Source: Bdellovibrio sp.
Lineage (GTDB): Bacteria; Bdellovibrionota; Bacteriovoracia; Bacteriovoracales; Bacteriovoracaceae
Direction: 5' to 3'
DNA length: 64,000 bases
Assembly (NCBI GenBank): GCA_016187935.1
Contig: JACPIU010000008.1
Location: forward strand, 58,916-122,915
Numbering within the stretch: position 1 is the first letter of the stretch; each line of letters begins with the position of its first letter. The position numbers were made by a program, and so were the translations under genes. Below the pieces are notes generated by a model that was not told the origin of the DNA, ran no database searches, and saw only the letters and a list, made by a program, of their open reading frames with translations. Below, one piece after another: positions 16,254 to 23,707 of the stretch.

Positions 16254-16931
16254 GTGAATCTAGGAACGAGAATTTTGATTGGAATCATTAGCTTGGTATT
16301 ACTACTGGGAAGCCTAATCTTCCTGGTCTCATTTTTCATTTTGCTAATTTTATTTTTAATAGCATTATTTCGTGGCGAAATACGACCTGGATACCGAACC
16401 AGAGCGCATTTTAAGGAAAGCTATATAGGCTTCATTGAATTTTTAAAATCGGCGCTTCAAACTAAAAAAGTGAGGAGTGAAATCCTCGTTTCGGGCTGGC
16501 GTTGTGTTAACGGCATAAAACTTATTGTAGGGATTAATCTTAAAGCATTGCCATTCTTTTTAATCACAATAATCTCACTGTACGTTATGGGGAACTTAGG
16601 ATTTGAAGAGGGCAATCCCGAAATGTCGGCCAAGATTCAACTTCAAAATCTCAGGGAGCGATTAAAAGAGTACAGGCGACACTGTGGAATCTATCCCAAG
16701 GAATTAAACTTCCTAACAAAATCAGTTTCCGGAAAAAATGCCAACGATGGTCCTTGTGACCACTTCGTTTATCATGGTAATACAGAACATATACCGCGCG
16801 ACCCATGGGACAAAGAATTCGTATATGCTCAAACTGAGGCTGGAAAAAAATATTCATTGAAATCATTTGGGCCAGATAAAGTTGAAAGTACTGATGACAT
16901 CACAACAGGCGGAAAGGAAAATGGCTTTTAG
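16254..16931 (+). CDS. two-helix membrane protein with a GspG-like C-terminal domain
   Basis: The 225-residue product starts at GTG 16254. It has a strong N-terminal membrane helix (about residues 5-40), a second one around residue 100 (LPFFLITIISLYVMGNL) and a soluble C-terminus. Residues about 120-220 resemble the C-terminal domain of type II secretion pseudopilin GspG: an N-terminal helix KIQLQNLRERLKEYR, the loop IPRDPWDKEFVY, and YSLKSFGPDKVESTDDI in place of the calcium-binding DPWGxPY...SxGxDGxxxxDI pattern. It lacks a prepilin cleavage site, so it is not a normal pilin. Confidence 0.7.
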   Translation: MNLGTRILIGIISLVLLLGSLIFLVSFFILLILFLIALFRGEIRPGYRTRAHFKESYIGFIEFLKSALQTKKVRSEILVSGWRCVNGIKLIVGINLKALPFFLITIISLYVMGNLGFEEGNPEMSAKIQLQNLRERLKEYRRHCGIYPKELNFLTKSVSGKNANDGPCDHFVYHGNTEHIPRDPWDKEFVYAQTEAGKKYSLKSFGPDKVESTDDITTGGKENGF

Positions 16932-17058
16932 CTCCTTTAATAAGATTGGAGATACATTGCTTGATGATTTTGATGGATCGGAGATGAATAAGAGAATACC
17001 TCGGGAAGTGTGCAGGAAATTTATGTCATTCAAAAGGGATTGGCGATTGGGTTTATAA
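16921..17058 (+). CDS. possible small protein, translationally coupled
   Basis: A 45-codon frame (MAFSSFNKIGDTLLDDFDGS to DWRLGL) begins inside the last codons of the preceding gene, with GGAAAGGAAA directly before the ATG. The overlap of stop and start suggests coupling. It is basic towards the C-terminus and has no recognised relative. Too short to be sure. Confidence 0.35.
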   Translation: MAFSSFNKIGDTLLDDFDGSEMNKRIPREVCRKFMSFKRDWRLGL

Positions 17059-17162
17059 CATTCCTTTTGAAAATTTTTCATTTTTTTTCGAAGAAGTCGA
17101 TTTTTGGAAAAAAACTGACGCTTAAAAGAATTTGGTGCTGGAACTTAATGTAGTAGGAATCT

Positions 17163-17888
17163 ATGAATTCTGATGCCGACAAAGTCCCTTTCTTGTGGAG
17201 ATTCCTTCGCGGAGATATTGAGACATCTGAATTTGAAAAGGCGCTTTACAACGATGCGAGTTATGAAGCCTTTTTCGGTAATGACTTTTTCTTAGATCTT
17301 ATTGAAAATAACTATCATGACAAAAATGAAGTGCATAAGTTGAAAGAAAAACTTAAAGCATGGCTTGGTGTGAACTATCCCAAAAAATGCAGATGTATTG
17401 AACTTCGTGATTTAGATTATGTTGATATGACTGGTGACTCAGAAACTGGTTATTTGAGTTATATGAATACAATCCATGAAATTAAAGCAAGAGGTGGAGA
17501 ATTATGGTGGTTGTATTTAGCCCGATGTGGAGAATGTCAGCAGAGTTGGCTTGTTGCATCGGATACAAGGATCAACGATATTTTTATCCTGAAAAGAGTC
17601 GAGGAAATAGATGTTGAAAAGATATTAGGTGATGATGTATGGCCAAGAGATTTCGACTCATATGCAGATGTTCTTGTTTTTGGGTGCAAGAGTGGGAAAC
17701 AAGCCAGATTTGCAGACCCAATGAACAGTCCTTCATTGGCATGGACGATGATTGACATTGCAAAAGAAAAACCCGGTATGAGTGTTTCATACTTTGCAAA
17801 ACTTCTAAATGTCGATAGAACAACCGCCATTGCGCTTGCTGAAATTGTGATGAAGACAGAAGGAATCGTGATCAAGCTAGAAGACTAA
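17163..17888 (+). CDS. hypothetical cargo protein with a cysteine cluster
   Basis: The 241-residue soluble protein contains KKCRCIELRDLDYVDMTGD followed by YLARCGECQQSW. Together these give a CxC...CxxC arrangement that could bind zinc. The C-terminus (GMSVSYFAKLLNVDRTTAIALA) resembles a winged-helix or helix-turn-helix. The layout would suit a DNA- or nucleic-acid-linked regulator or an immunity-type cargo protein. I do not recognise the family. Confidence 0.7.
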   Translation: MNSDADKVPFLWRFLRGDIETSEFEKALYNDASYEAFFGNDFFLDLIENNYHDKNEVHKLKEKLKAWLGVNYPKKCRCIELRDLDYVDMTGDSETGYLSYMNTIHEIKARGGELWWLYLARCGECQQSWLVASDTRINDIFILKRVEEIDVEKILGDDVWPRDFDSYADVLVFGCKSGKQARFADPMNSPSLAWTMIDIAKEKPGMSVSYFAKLLNVDRTTAIALAEIVMKTEGIVIKLED

Positions 17889-17931
17889 TCACTGCCCGTG
17901 TATTCCTAATCTGAAGCGATAGGCATAACAT

Positions 17932-18261
17932 ATGAAATACTACAAATTGAATGATACCATTATTGAAGAAGAATACTTGCGCGAAAATATTAAAGAAGCT
18001 TTGGGATATCAGTGGGGGGAAGATCATTGTAAAAATATTGTAAACCATCAGCACTGCCTGATTTGTCTAGTTGCAATATATCCCCAGAATGGGGCCGGCA
18101 ATGATAAATATTTTAGAACCATACCTCAGTCCGCTAAAGAATCGAATAATACATTTTTCAAGTGCACCTTTTATTCGTTGTGCGTTAATTGCTGTGAAAT
18201 ATTTATTGATTCAAAAGAAGGAATAGCAGCCATTGAATCTCTTGAGAGCATAGATCGATAG
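17932..18261 (+). CDS. small hypothetical protein, Cys-rich
   Basis: The 109-residue product has seven cysteines or histidine-cysteine neighbours (HCKNIVNHQHCLICL, FKCTFYSLCVNCCEIF), which suggest a metal-binding fold. It is soluble and acidic at the C-terminus (SKEGIAAIESLESIDR). The start has no strong ribosome site. It lies 43 bases after the previous cargo gene in the same direction, and both are AT-rich. Function unknown. Confidence 0.6.
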   Translation: MKYYKLNDTIIEEEYLRENIKEALGYQWGEDHCKNIVNHQHCLICLVAIYPQNGAGNDKYFRTIPQSAKESNNTFFKCTFYSLCVNCCEIFIDSKEGIAAIESLESIDR

Positions 18262-18557
18262 CCGAGCAGTATAGGTGTAGCAATGAAAAATTTATTGCGC
18301 AACTTACTTCATAGTGGAACGAATAAAAAGAAAGTTATTTGATGAATCGAGTTCCGCGATTTTTCTGAATAAAGGTAAAATTACAAGTTTGCATATTATT
18401 GATGGTTTATCTGGACATACCTTAAAGTGACTGTAGGAAATGGTTCGTGGTGGTAGAGGCCAAAAGGTGTCAAAGCAATGAATGAACTTATATACATACA
18501 AAGAACAGAAAATACATGCGTTCGATATTTTAAGCGCACATAGAGGTAATTTAATCA
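18262..18557. other. intergenic stretch without a convincing gene
   Basis: Only short frames are found here: a 19-codon frame starting MKNLLRN, a GTG-started 38-codon frame (ERIKRKLFDESSSAIF) and a 13-codon frame with a Gly/Arg-rich start. The fragments suggest a decayed small gene. No promoter or hairpin stands out. Confidence 0.4.
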
Positions 18558-18959
18558 ATGGAATTTTTTTTAGAAGCGTTATTTGCTGCCTTGATAGAAG
18601 TTATTGTTCCTATTTTGGCACGAATCATATGTGAAATTGTTTCATATATGCTTCCTACCGATAGCAAAGCATTCGACAGGGTGATTAGTTTTGTATTTAT
18701 TTTTGGCATTCTCGGCGTCATTTCAGGTTTTGTCGTGCCTCCATTTTTGATAAAATGGCCCACCTTAGCAATTACCAATCTCATCTTGTTACCTATATTT
18801 GTTGGATATGTTTTTAAGAAAGTCGGCGACACAAAATTAAAGCGCGAAAAACATGCTTTGAAGGTTGATACATTCTATGGTGGATATTTTGCCACGCTAA
18901 TTTATCTCCTTGCACGGCTTTTAGTTTTAAACAAGCATCTTGATGGCTTATTTTATTGA
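18558..18959 (+). CDS. small integral membrane protein
   Basis: The 133-residue protein has four likely membrane helices: residues about 3-28, 42-62, 64-85 and 110-128. Basic residues (KKVGDTKLKREKHALK) lie in the cytoplasmic loop. The ATG at 18558 follows AGAGGTAATTTAATCA. No family is recognised. It is part of the cargo cluster of the middle element. Confidence 0.65.
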   Translation: MEFFLEALFAALIEVIVPILARIICEIVSYMLPTDSKAFDRVISFVFIFGILGVISGFVVPPFLIKWPTLAITNLILLPIFVGYVFKKVGDTKLKREKHALKVDTFYGGYFATLIYLLARLLVLNKHLDGLFY

Positions 18960-19021
18960 TAATCAGATATTGGGCCTCACGTACATTCCATCGATAGAAC
19001 AACTCATCAGCTTAATTTGCA

Positions 19022-19882
19022 CTATTTTGTAGCGAGATACCTCAAGTATTTTTCTTTTATCCCTTTATCAAGCTTCTCACCTTCATTGATTAATACTCTC
19101 ATGATCCAGCATGAGTCTTCATCATTAGCATTTCCCCCTAAATCCAATATTCGCGTCATTTTTTCTTTATCTTTTTCAAGATGTGATGCAATTAATTGCA
19201 GACCTTTAGAAAAATCCTCAGCAGATGCAGCGGCATATCTTTGTTCGTCAAATTCTGCAGCTACAGCTGCATTTGTTATGGCAAACCATTGCCCTGCTAC
19301 ATCTTCGCCGAGCCTAGAAAATGCTGCAATTAAGTCATCTTCTGTTAACTTCCCATTCCAAAAACCAGTGCATACTTTTGGAGACACGCTCGCTAGTTGG
19401 GCCCTTATTCTATTCCATTTTTCAAGGTCTACATAATCCAACCTTTTCATTCCTTTTTCAGCCAATTCGTAAACGTACCTTCTCACTTCGCTCGTAGTTT
19501 TCAATTCTCGAAATTTACGTTTTAGAGGAGGAAGCCTCATCAATGCGTTCATATTTGTCGCAAACCGTTCCTTGATTACATAATCAGGGATAAACTTTGA
19601 TAGGAAATAACCATTTATATCTGAAGATTTTCCTGCAACACAGATGACTAAAAAGGTGAGTGATGCTGCGAAACTTGAGATTTTTATATCTAATTTTCTT
19701 CCCGTCACGCTTTCATTTGTTTTAGAATTCCGAGTTAGCAAGACATAGATCAACCTTGAGATGGCTCCGGCAATACTTAGCAAAATTATATTGTAGATAC
19801 GTTCAGACATGGTAGCCAACCTTGGGAAGTCGAAATGTCTTTCTGCAAGATCCCTTTTTCCTATTGTAAAATCTGGCATCAC
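19022..19882 (-). CDS. hypothetical protein with two N-terminal membrane helices
   Basis: The 286-residue frame may start at 19882, or at ATG 19810 (MSERIYNIILLSIAGAISR), which follows an AAGGTT ribosome site. Two membrane helices (about residues 28-47 and 70-85 of the long form) are followed by a long helical cytoplasmic domain with KRKFRELKTTSEVRRYVYELAEKG and AAVAAEFDEQRYAAAS. It is the only minus-strand gene in this part of the middle element. Unknown function. Confidence 0.65.
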   Translation of the reverse strand: MMPDFTIGKRDLAERHFDFPRLATMSERIYNIILLSIAGAISRLIYVLLTRNSKTNESVTGRKLDIKISSFAASLTFLVICVAGKSSDINGYFLSKFIPDYVIKERFATNMNALMRLPPLKRKFRELKTTSEVRRYVYELAEKGMKRLDYVDLEKWNRIRAQLASVSPKVCTGFWNGKLTEDDLIAAFSRLGEDVAGQWFAITNAAVAAEFDEQRYAAASAEDFSKGLQLIASHLEKDKEKMTRILDLGGNANDEDSCWIMRVLINEGEKLDKGIKEKYLRYLATK

Positions 19883-19954
19883 GCATTTATTTCAGCGAGA
19901 TTATAACATATAATGGTAATGAAATTCGCAAAATAATGTTAAAGAGGAATTGGA

Positions 19955-20602
19955 ATGGATCCCGCTCAAATGCTCTATTTCCCAATCTATTTCATAGTGA
20001 TGTGGCTGTCTCTTACGTGCTTATTGGGGCTTTTATCAGGTTGGTACTCATTAATGGATTATTTTCCAGATCAAAAAGAAAAAGCGCTACTGACATTAAA
20101 GCATCAAGGCGGGACGATGGGGTTGGTCAGTATGAGTGGAATCCTAATTCTAGCTGTATGCCCATCTGGATTACGCTTGGGGATAATGAGAATCTTTGGC
20201 CCATTCAGCCGCAGTATATTTGTGCCTTGGAAACAACTTTCTATCACGAGAAAGCAGGGATTTTTTGGTCGAAAAGCCATCTTGCAATTCGGCACACCTC
20301 AAGTTGGAAAAATTTCAATAGCAGGATATATCGCCGATAGGCTGCAAAAGATTACTCCAGAGCAATGGCCGGAATCGAATACCATTTTCGAAGAAACTCG
20401 AACACAAGCGCTTCAAAGTGTATGTAAGATATGGCTACTACGCACCTCTTGTGCAGCTGCCTTTTTTATGTTCGCTCCAATGATAGTTGCGCCTCAGGAT
20501 GAAGGCGTATCTAAAAGTATGTGCATTTCGTTTCCTGCAATAGTTTTTGGATTTGTTGCCCTTGGTGAGTACTGGTATCGAATTAAACATTTGAGGAAAT
20601 GA
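19955..20602 (+). CDS. integral membrane protein of unknown function
   Basis: The 215-residue protein starts at ATG 19955 after AGAGGAATTGG. It has two N-terminal helices (about residues 8-30 and 55-75) and two C-terminal ones (about 160-178 and 190-205). Between them lies a soluble loop with FVPWKQLSITRKQGFFGRKAIL, which looks like a pleckstrin-like or YcxB-type beta domain. It diverges from the gene at 19022-19882 across a 70-bp shared promoter region. Probable cargo. Confidence 0.65.
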   Translation: MDPAQMLYFPIYFIVMWLSLTCLLGLLSGWYSLMDYFPDQKEKALLTLKHQGGTMGLVSMSGILILAVCPSGLRLGIMRIFGPFSRSIFVPWKQLSITRKQGFFGRKAILQFGTPQVGKISIAGYIADRLQKITPEQWPESNTIFEETRTQALQSVCKIWLLRTSCAAAFFMFAPMIVAPQDEGVSKSMCISFPAIVFGFVALGEYWYRIKHLRK

Positions 20603-20727
20603 ATCATGTGGGAGAGCTGCGCGCATACGGATTCATGGACGCACTCACATAAATTCGATAGTTACAATGTTTCAGCCCTACCTTTCTATTTAAATAGTAT
20701 CACATCTTCTACATTGTGATGTTATTT

Positions 20728-20868
20728 ATGAATACTGATGAAAAAGCAAAAAAACTAAAACAAATCAATAAATGGGCCTTCACCTCCAAGAAGGCAATTT
20801 CTGATGCCGGTCTTTCTTATTACGACTTGAATCTACTTGTACGTTTCGTTTTTAATAAAATCCGCTAA
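20728..20868 (+). CDS. possible truncated 46-residue protein
   Basis: MNTDEKAKKLKQINKWAFTS starts a sensible, basic, helical product that ends after NLLVRFVFNKIR. About 50 bases later the strand reads DIPKKECLTAEDVLVF before a stop, which looks like the natural continuation after NLLVR. So the original gene may have been split by a short insertion. It lies just upstream of the integrase stub. No family is recognised. Confidence 0.35.
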   Translation: MNTDEKAKKLKQINKWAFTSKKAISDAGLSYYDLNLLVRFVFNKIR

Positions 20869-20969
20869 ATGAATTTTTCTCTTACGCTATAGGATATTCC
20901 CAAGAAAGAATGCCTAACTGCTGAAGATGTTTTAGTTTTTTGATTTAACTACTGCGAACCTAGAATATC

Positions 20970-21486
20970 TGTTAAACACTGGAATGCGAAAAGGCGAGCT
21001 GGCAGGTTTGTGTTGGGATCGGCTGGATTTTTCCAGAAGCATGATTGAGGTAAGTCGAATTCGTGGCCGCTACGGTTTGCGCAACACCACCAAGTCAGGA
21101 GTAGCCCGTCATGTGCCCATGAATGAGATGGTGAAGCAGACGTTGATGAACTCTACTCGGTGAGGAAAAACAATTTTGTTTTTCTTAAGGCCGATGGGCA
21201 AGCGATCAACCCGCTTCATATTTACCACGATTTTGGCAAGGCCCAAGCTCGTGCCAAAATGGACAAGCGCATCCGCTTCCACGATCTCCGGCATACCTTC
21301 GCCAGCCATTTCATGATGAGTGGTGGCAACCTCTACGATCTGCAAAAGATTTTAGGCCACACGCAGTTCGAGATGACTCAAATCTATGCCCACTTGTCCC
21401 CCGACCATCTGGCGAATAAGACCCAGATTCTTTCTTTTGGAAGTGAAGTTTTGGACTCTCTATCGCGAGTACCGTTAATTGATTAG
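20970..21486 (+). pseudogene. tyrosine integrase, 5' deleted and frameshifted
   Basis: From 20970 the DNA is nearly identical to 31935-32450 of the intact integrase. The first 195 or so codons are missing and replaced by unrelated AT-rich sequence. A one-base deletion near 21150 (ATGAACTCTACT against ATGAAGCTTTAT) shifts the frame. The 3' part still encodes the catalytic HDLRHTFASH and LGHTQFEMTQIYAHLS segments from 21160. It is the dead integrase of the middle element or a duplicated fragment of the right-hand one. Confidence 0.88.
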
Positions 21487-21491
21487 ATTTG

Positions 21492-21531
21492 AAAAAAGGC
21501 CTTGGGATTTCAAAGTTCCCAGGGCCTTTTT
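21492..21531 (+). terminator. rho-independent terminator after the integrase stub
   Basis: AAAAAGGCCTTGGGA and TCCCAGGGCCTTTTT form a strong stem with a short loop and a U tract. It is the same terminator as at 32456-32495, duplicated with the surrounding segment. Confidence 0.85.
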
Positions 21532-21580
21532 AATAAGGTTGTATTAATGTGCTGTGTTTTCGATAGGTTAGTTGCTCTAT

Positions 21581-21625
21581 GTAACATACATATTACATAT
21601 GCACTCTAAGTTAGACATATGTTAC
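21581..21625 (+). promoter_or_regulatory. putative operator GTAACATA...TATGTTAC
   Basis: Perfect 8-bp inverted arms (21581-21588 and 21618-21625) flank a 29-bp spacer. The equivalent region at 32546-32588 precedes the intact toxin-antitoxin pair, so this is the probable autoregulatory site left in front of the toxin deletion. Confidence 0.5.
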
Positions 21626-21695
21626 AATAAAGGCGAGAGCAAAACAAGGCCATTAAGGCGATATCAAAAAAAGATAGTCAAGCTTTGGAGAAAAT

Positions 21696-22109
21696 ATGGT
21701 AAGCACCGCAGTGAAACAAAATATTGGTAAAAATTATCGGGCAAAGAAAATGGGCCTCAAAGAAAAATTCGGACATCCCGATTTTATCCTAGAGCAGATT
21801 TCAGAGTGCGTGAAAGATGGAGATTTTGCTTCAATCACAGATTTTATTTCATCCTATGTTTCTAATAGTCCCAAATACAAATCCCAAGATGAATTTGCAG
21901 AGGCCATCGGAACGACCAGGCAAACACTCCACCGAATGTTTGCTCACGAAAATGTCTCTCTCAATATTCTATTTAACGCACTTGAAAAAATTCATGCTGA
22001 TCAGACAGCTATCGCGCAACCTGTGGACAGCAAAAAATTTCTGGAAAAGGCCAAAGGGGCCTTGAAGAAACATAAGCACGCTATGGATAAATTGAAATGC
22101 CCAACGTGA
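21696..22109 (+). CDS. orphan antitoxin, toxin gene deleted
   Basis: The first 105 or so residues are nearly identical to the antitoxin at 32981-33370, including the helix-turn-helix DEFAEAIGTTRQTLHRMFA. Upstream, where the second copy has a 119-codon toxin gene, only about 60 bases remain (GAGCAAAACAAGGCC and GCGATATCAAAAAAAGATAG, both from the toxin's 3' end). The toxin was removed by internal deletion while the antitoxin and its GGAG ribosome site were kept. The C-terminus differs from its twin: it ends GALKKHKHAMDKLKCPT, like the tail of the phosphoesterase at 34134. It may protect against the intact toxin. Confidence 0.85.
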   Translation: MVSTAVKQNIGKNYRAKKMGLKEKFGHPDFILEQISECVKDGDFASITDFISSYVSNSPKYKSQDEFAEAIGTTRQTLHRMFAHENVSLNILFNALEKIHADQTAIAQPVDSKKFLEKAKGALKKHKHAMDKLKCPT

Positions 22110-22133
22110 TTTCAAGCATATAATGCTGAAATT

Positions 22134-22160
22134 CATTGTGTATCCAATAGATACACAATG
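22134..22160 (+). promoter_or_regulatory. operator-like inverted repeat upstream of the DUF1778 antitoxin
   Basis: CATTGTGTATC and GATACACAATG are perfect 11-bp arms with a 5-bp spacer. The position 70 bases before a ribbon-helix-helix antitoxin gene fits autorepression. Confidence 0.6.
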
Positions 22161-22229
22161 ACTATACAAAGCCCCATCTTGGTGCTATAGTTTGTTAGGT
22201 AAGAGGTTTTAAAACATAGGACTATTCCC

Positions 22230-22556
22230 ATGATGAAAAGTGAGATTATCAATTCCAGGGTCGATGAGGAAACCAAAGAATTTCTAAAAAGAGCGGCCAA
22301 GCTCGCGGGTCTGGACTTATCCGCCTATGTAATAAGTCGCGCAAAAGAAGCCGCGGCCCAAGATATAATCCGCTTTGAACAGGCCAATCGCATTCTCCTC
22401 AATGAGGAAGATTTTAATTTTGCAAAATCAATTGCCGAGGCCCCCGCCAACGTGACGCCAAAGTTACAATCAGCTCTGAAAAAGCATAATAAACTTAAGA
22501 ACTCCCTCGACAAGGTTAATAAAAAATACGGGAAGACCCTTAAAAATTTGGCTTAG
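22230..22556 (+). CDS. DUF1778 (TacA-like) antitoxin without its toxin
   Basis: The 108-residue protein has the ribbon-helix-helix start of DUF1778 antitoxins: NSRVDEETKEFLKRAAKLAG then SAYVISRAKEAA. It also has the toxin-wrapping middle segment (RILLNEEDFNFAKSIAEAP). These pair with a GNAT toxin (TacT) that acetylates aminoacyl-tRNA, but no GNAT gene follows. The last 25 residues (SLDKVNKKYGKTLKNLA) are an extra basic tail also found on the unrelated antitoxin at 32981. It is an orphan antitoxin under its own operator. Confidence 0.85.
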   Translation: MMKSEIINSRVDEETKEFLKRAAKLAGLDLSAYVISRAKEAAAQDIIRFEQANRILLNEEDFNFAKSIAEAPANVTPKLQSALKKHNKLKNSLDKVNKKYGKTLKNLA

Positions 22557-22634
22557 TTCCACCAGCTCACTCTGATCCCTGAGCACTCTTGAAGAAAAAC
22601 ATGTAATATCAGTACGTTGCATAGCCTTATGAAC

Positions 22635-22680
22635 CAAAAGTGACATTTTTATGAAATAATGTCACTTTTGGACTATAATC
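22635..22680 (+). promoter_or_regulatory. promoter with 14-bp inverted-repeat operator of the abiE locus
   Basis: CCAAAAGTGACATT (22635-22648) and AATGTCACTTTTGG (22659-22672) are perfect inverted repeats with a 10-bp spacer. A consensus TATAAT follows at 22675-22680 and the ATG comes only 6 bases later. The transcript would be nearly leaderless. AbiEi antitoxins of streptococci are known to autorepress by binding inverted repeats at their promoter, which fits this layout. Confidence 0.75.
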
Positions 22681-22685
22681 TAAAT

Positions 22686-23270
22686 ATGATCAACAAAGAA
22701 AAACAACTCCAGATACTAAAGAAGCTTGGACCGTTTGATATAAAAACCGCAACTACCAAAACGGGCATCTCAATAACTACACTGAAGCGATGGACCCAAG
22801 AGGGTCTAATACGAAAGATTGGCAGAGGCCTCTATGTGCATCCCGAGAGTCTTGAAGACCCTGCCGTAGAAGACTTTTGCGCTGCTTGTGCCCACTTTGG
22901 CAAAAAATCGGCAGTGGGTGGACTCACTGCCCTTTTCCATTATGGATTAATTGAACAAGTTCCCACTCAAATCTGGATGATTGTCCCGCCTTCAAGTAAA
23001 ACAAGACTTTCGCTGTATCGTCTAATAAGAAGCAAAACACCATTTAGTGTTGGCATTGACGATCACGGGAGTTTTAGAATTACCTCTATTGAAAGAACAT
23101 TGGTGGAAGCTCTCAAATATTCAACCAAGATAGGTGTTAGAACTGCCATTGCGGCGATAAGAACCGCCATTAGGGATCGCAAGACTACGGAAGTAAAAAT
23201 TGGTCGAATGGCCGACAAGCTAAAAATGAAATCAGTCCTGATCAAATATTGGGAGACATTTGTCGAATGA
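22686..23270 (+). CDS. abiEi: AbiEi family antitoxin/transcriptional repressor
   Basis: From ATG 22686 the product is 194 residues. It has a winged-helix N-terminus (DIKTATTKTGISITTLKRWT, GLIRKIGRGLYVHP) and the AbiEi C-terminal domain (AVGGLTALFHYGLIE, QIWMIVP, FRITSIERTLVEALKY). It is the antitoxin of a type IV TA system that gives abortive phage infection and counteracts the nucleotidyltransferase AbiEii. The stop overlaps the next ATG in ATGA, as expected for the operon. Its toxin is truncated. Confidence 0.88.
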   Translation: MINKEKQLQILKKLGPFDIKTATTKTGISITTLKRWTQEGLIRKIGRGLYVHPESLEDPAVEDFCAACAHFGKKSAVGGLTALFHYGLIEQVPTQIWMIVPPSSKTRLSLYRLIRSKTPFSVGIDDHGSFRITSIERTLVEALKYSTKIGVRTAIAAIRTAIRDRKTTEVKIGRMADKLKMKSVLIKYWETFVE

Positions 23271-23446
23271 ATATAAAAGAGCAGGCACGTTCCATAACAC
23301 AAAAGTTAGTCAATCTTGCACAAAAGAAAGGAGTCGCTCACCCGCTGGTCGTCACTGAATTTCTTATTGAAAGATTGCTAGCGAGAATTATTTCCAATCA
23401 AAAACTCCAAACCTCATTGATTTTTAAAGGTGGCTATGTCGGATTA
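23267..23446 (+). pseudogene. abiEii: AbiEii toxin truncated at an attachment site
   Basis: After the ATGA overlap the frame reads MNIKEQARSITQKLVNLAQK up to LIFKGGYVGL, the start of the AbiEii nucleotidyltransferase. The catalytic GS motif and aspartates downstream are missing. At about 23447 the sequence changes to the tRNA-Leu flank (TAGAATTAAAGA at 23449), and the frame runs on through unrelated DNA to 23695. The gene was therefore cut by integration at this site. A functional toxin cannot be made. Confidence 0.82.
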
Positions 23447-23448
23447 TA

Positions 23449-23490
23449 TAGAATTAAAGAGAAAAAAGAGAGTTGGTGCCCAGGAGAGGA
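23449..23490. repeat. left attachment site of the mobile element (tRNA-Leu 3' end copy)
   Basis: This 42-bp stretch matches 37377-37418 at 39 positions with identical spacing, and the last 24 bases are identical (core TTGGTGCCCAGGAGAGGA). In the tRNA copy the segment contains the encoded CCA, acceptor stem and part of the T stem. It is the classical direct repeat left by a tyrosine integrase at a tRNA gene and bounds an element of about 13.9 kb. Confidence 0.88.
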
Positions 23491-23617
23491 GAGCCAGGGA
23501 CCAGAAAATGCGCAACAACAGACAGCAACAAACACAAACAAGACACTGAAATTATTCATAACCATTAACCGGCCTTATTGTCCTTTTTTGCCAGCTTTAT
23601 TCAATTTTTGGGGATTT

Positions 23618-23636
23618 TGGTCCAGATTTGGTCCAG
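23618..23636. repeat. paired TGGTCCAG repeats, putative integrase arm sites (left end)
   Basis: TGGTCCAG occurs at 23618-23625 and 23629-23636, an 11-bp period, inside a TTTTTGGGGATTTTGG context. The same pair (TGGTCCAG at 37331, CGGTCCAG at 37342) lies at the other end of the element about 50 bases from the tRNA-side att repeat. Positions and symmetry suit arm-type integrase or excisionase binding sites. Confidence 0.55.
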
Positions 23637-23707
23637 AATTTTACCTGTCAAGTTTGCCGTTTTCCAATAGATTTTTAGTTCGTCCTAAATGTTGAAATTC
23701 ATCACGC

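Noticed and set aside
20840-20892. The split small ORF has GT at the start and AG at the end of the extra segment, like an intron.
   Set aside because: Spliceosomal introns do not occur in bacteria, and no group I or II features are visible in 50 bases. A plain insertion is simpler.
14876-21000. The cargo genes as an integron cassette array.
   Set aside because: No integron-type integrase and no attC-like folded sites with core GTTRRRY follow the genes. The only repeated block is found twice.
23432-23545. A 36-codon plus-strand frame (MSDYIELKRKKRVGAQERRA) spanning the attachment site.
   Set aside because: It runs through the tRNA-derived repeat and is very basic only because of its A/G-rich DNA. 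The AbiEii frame explains the left part better.
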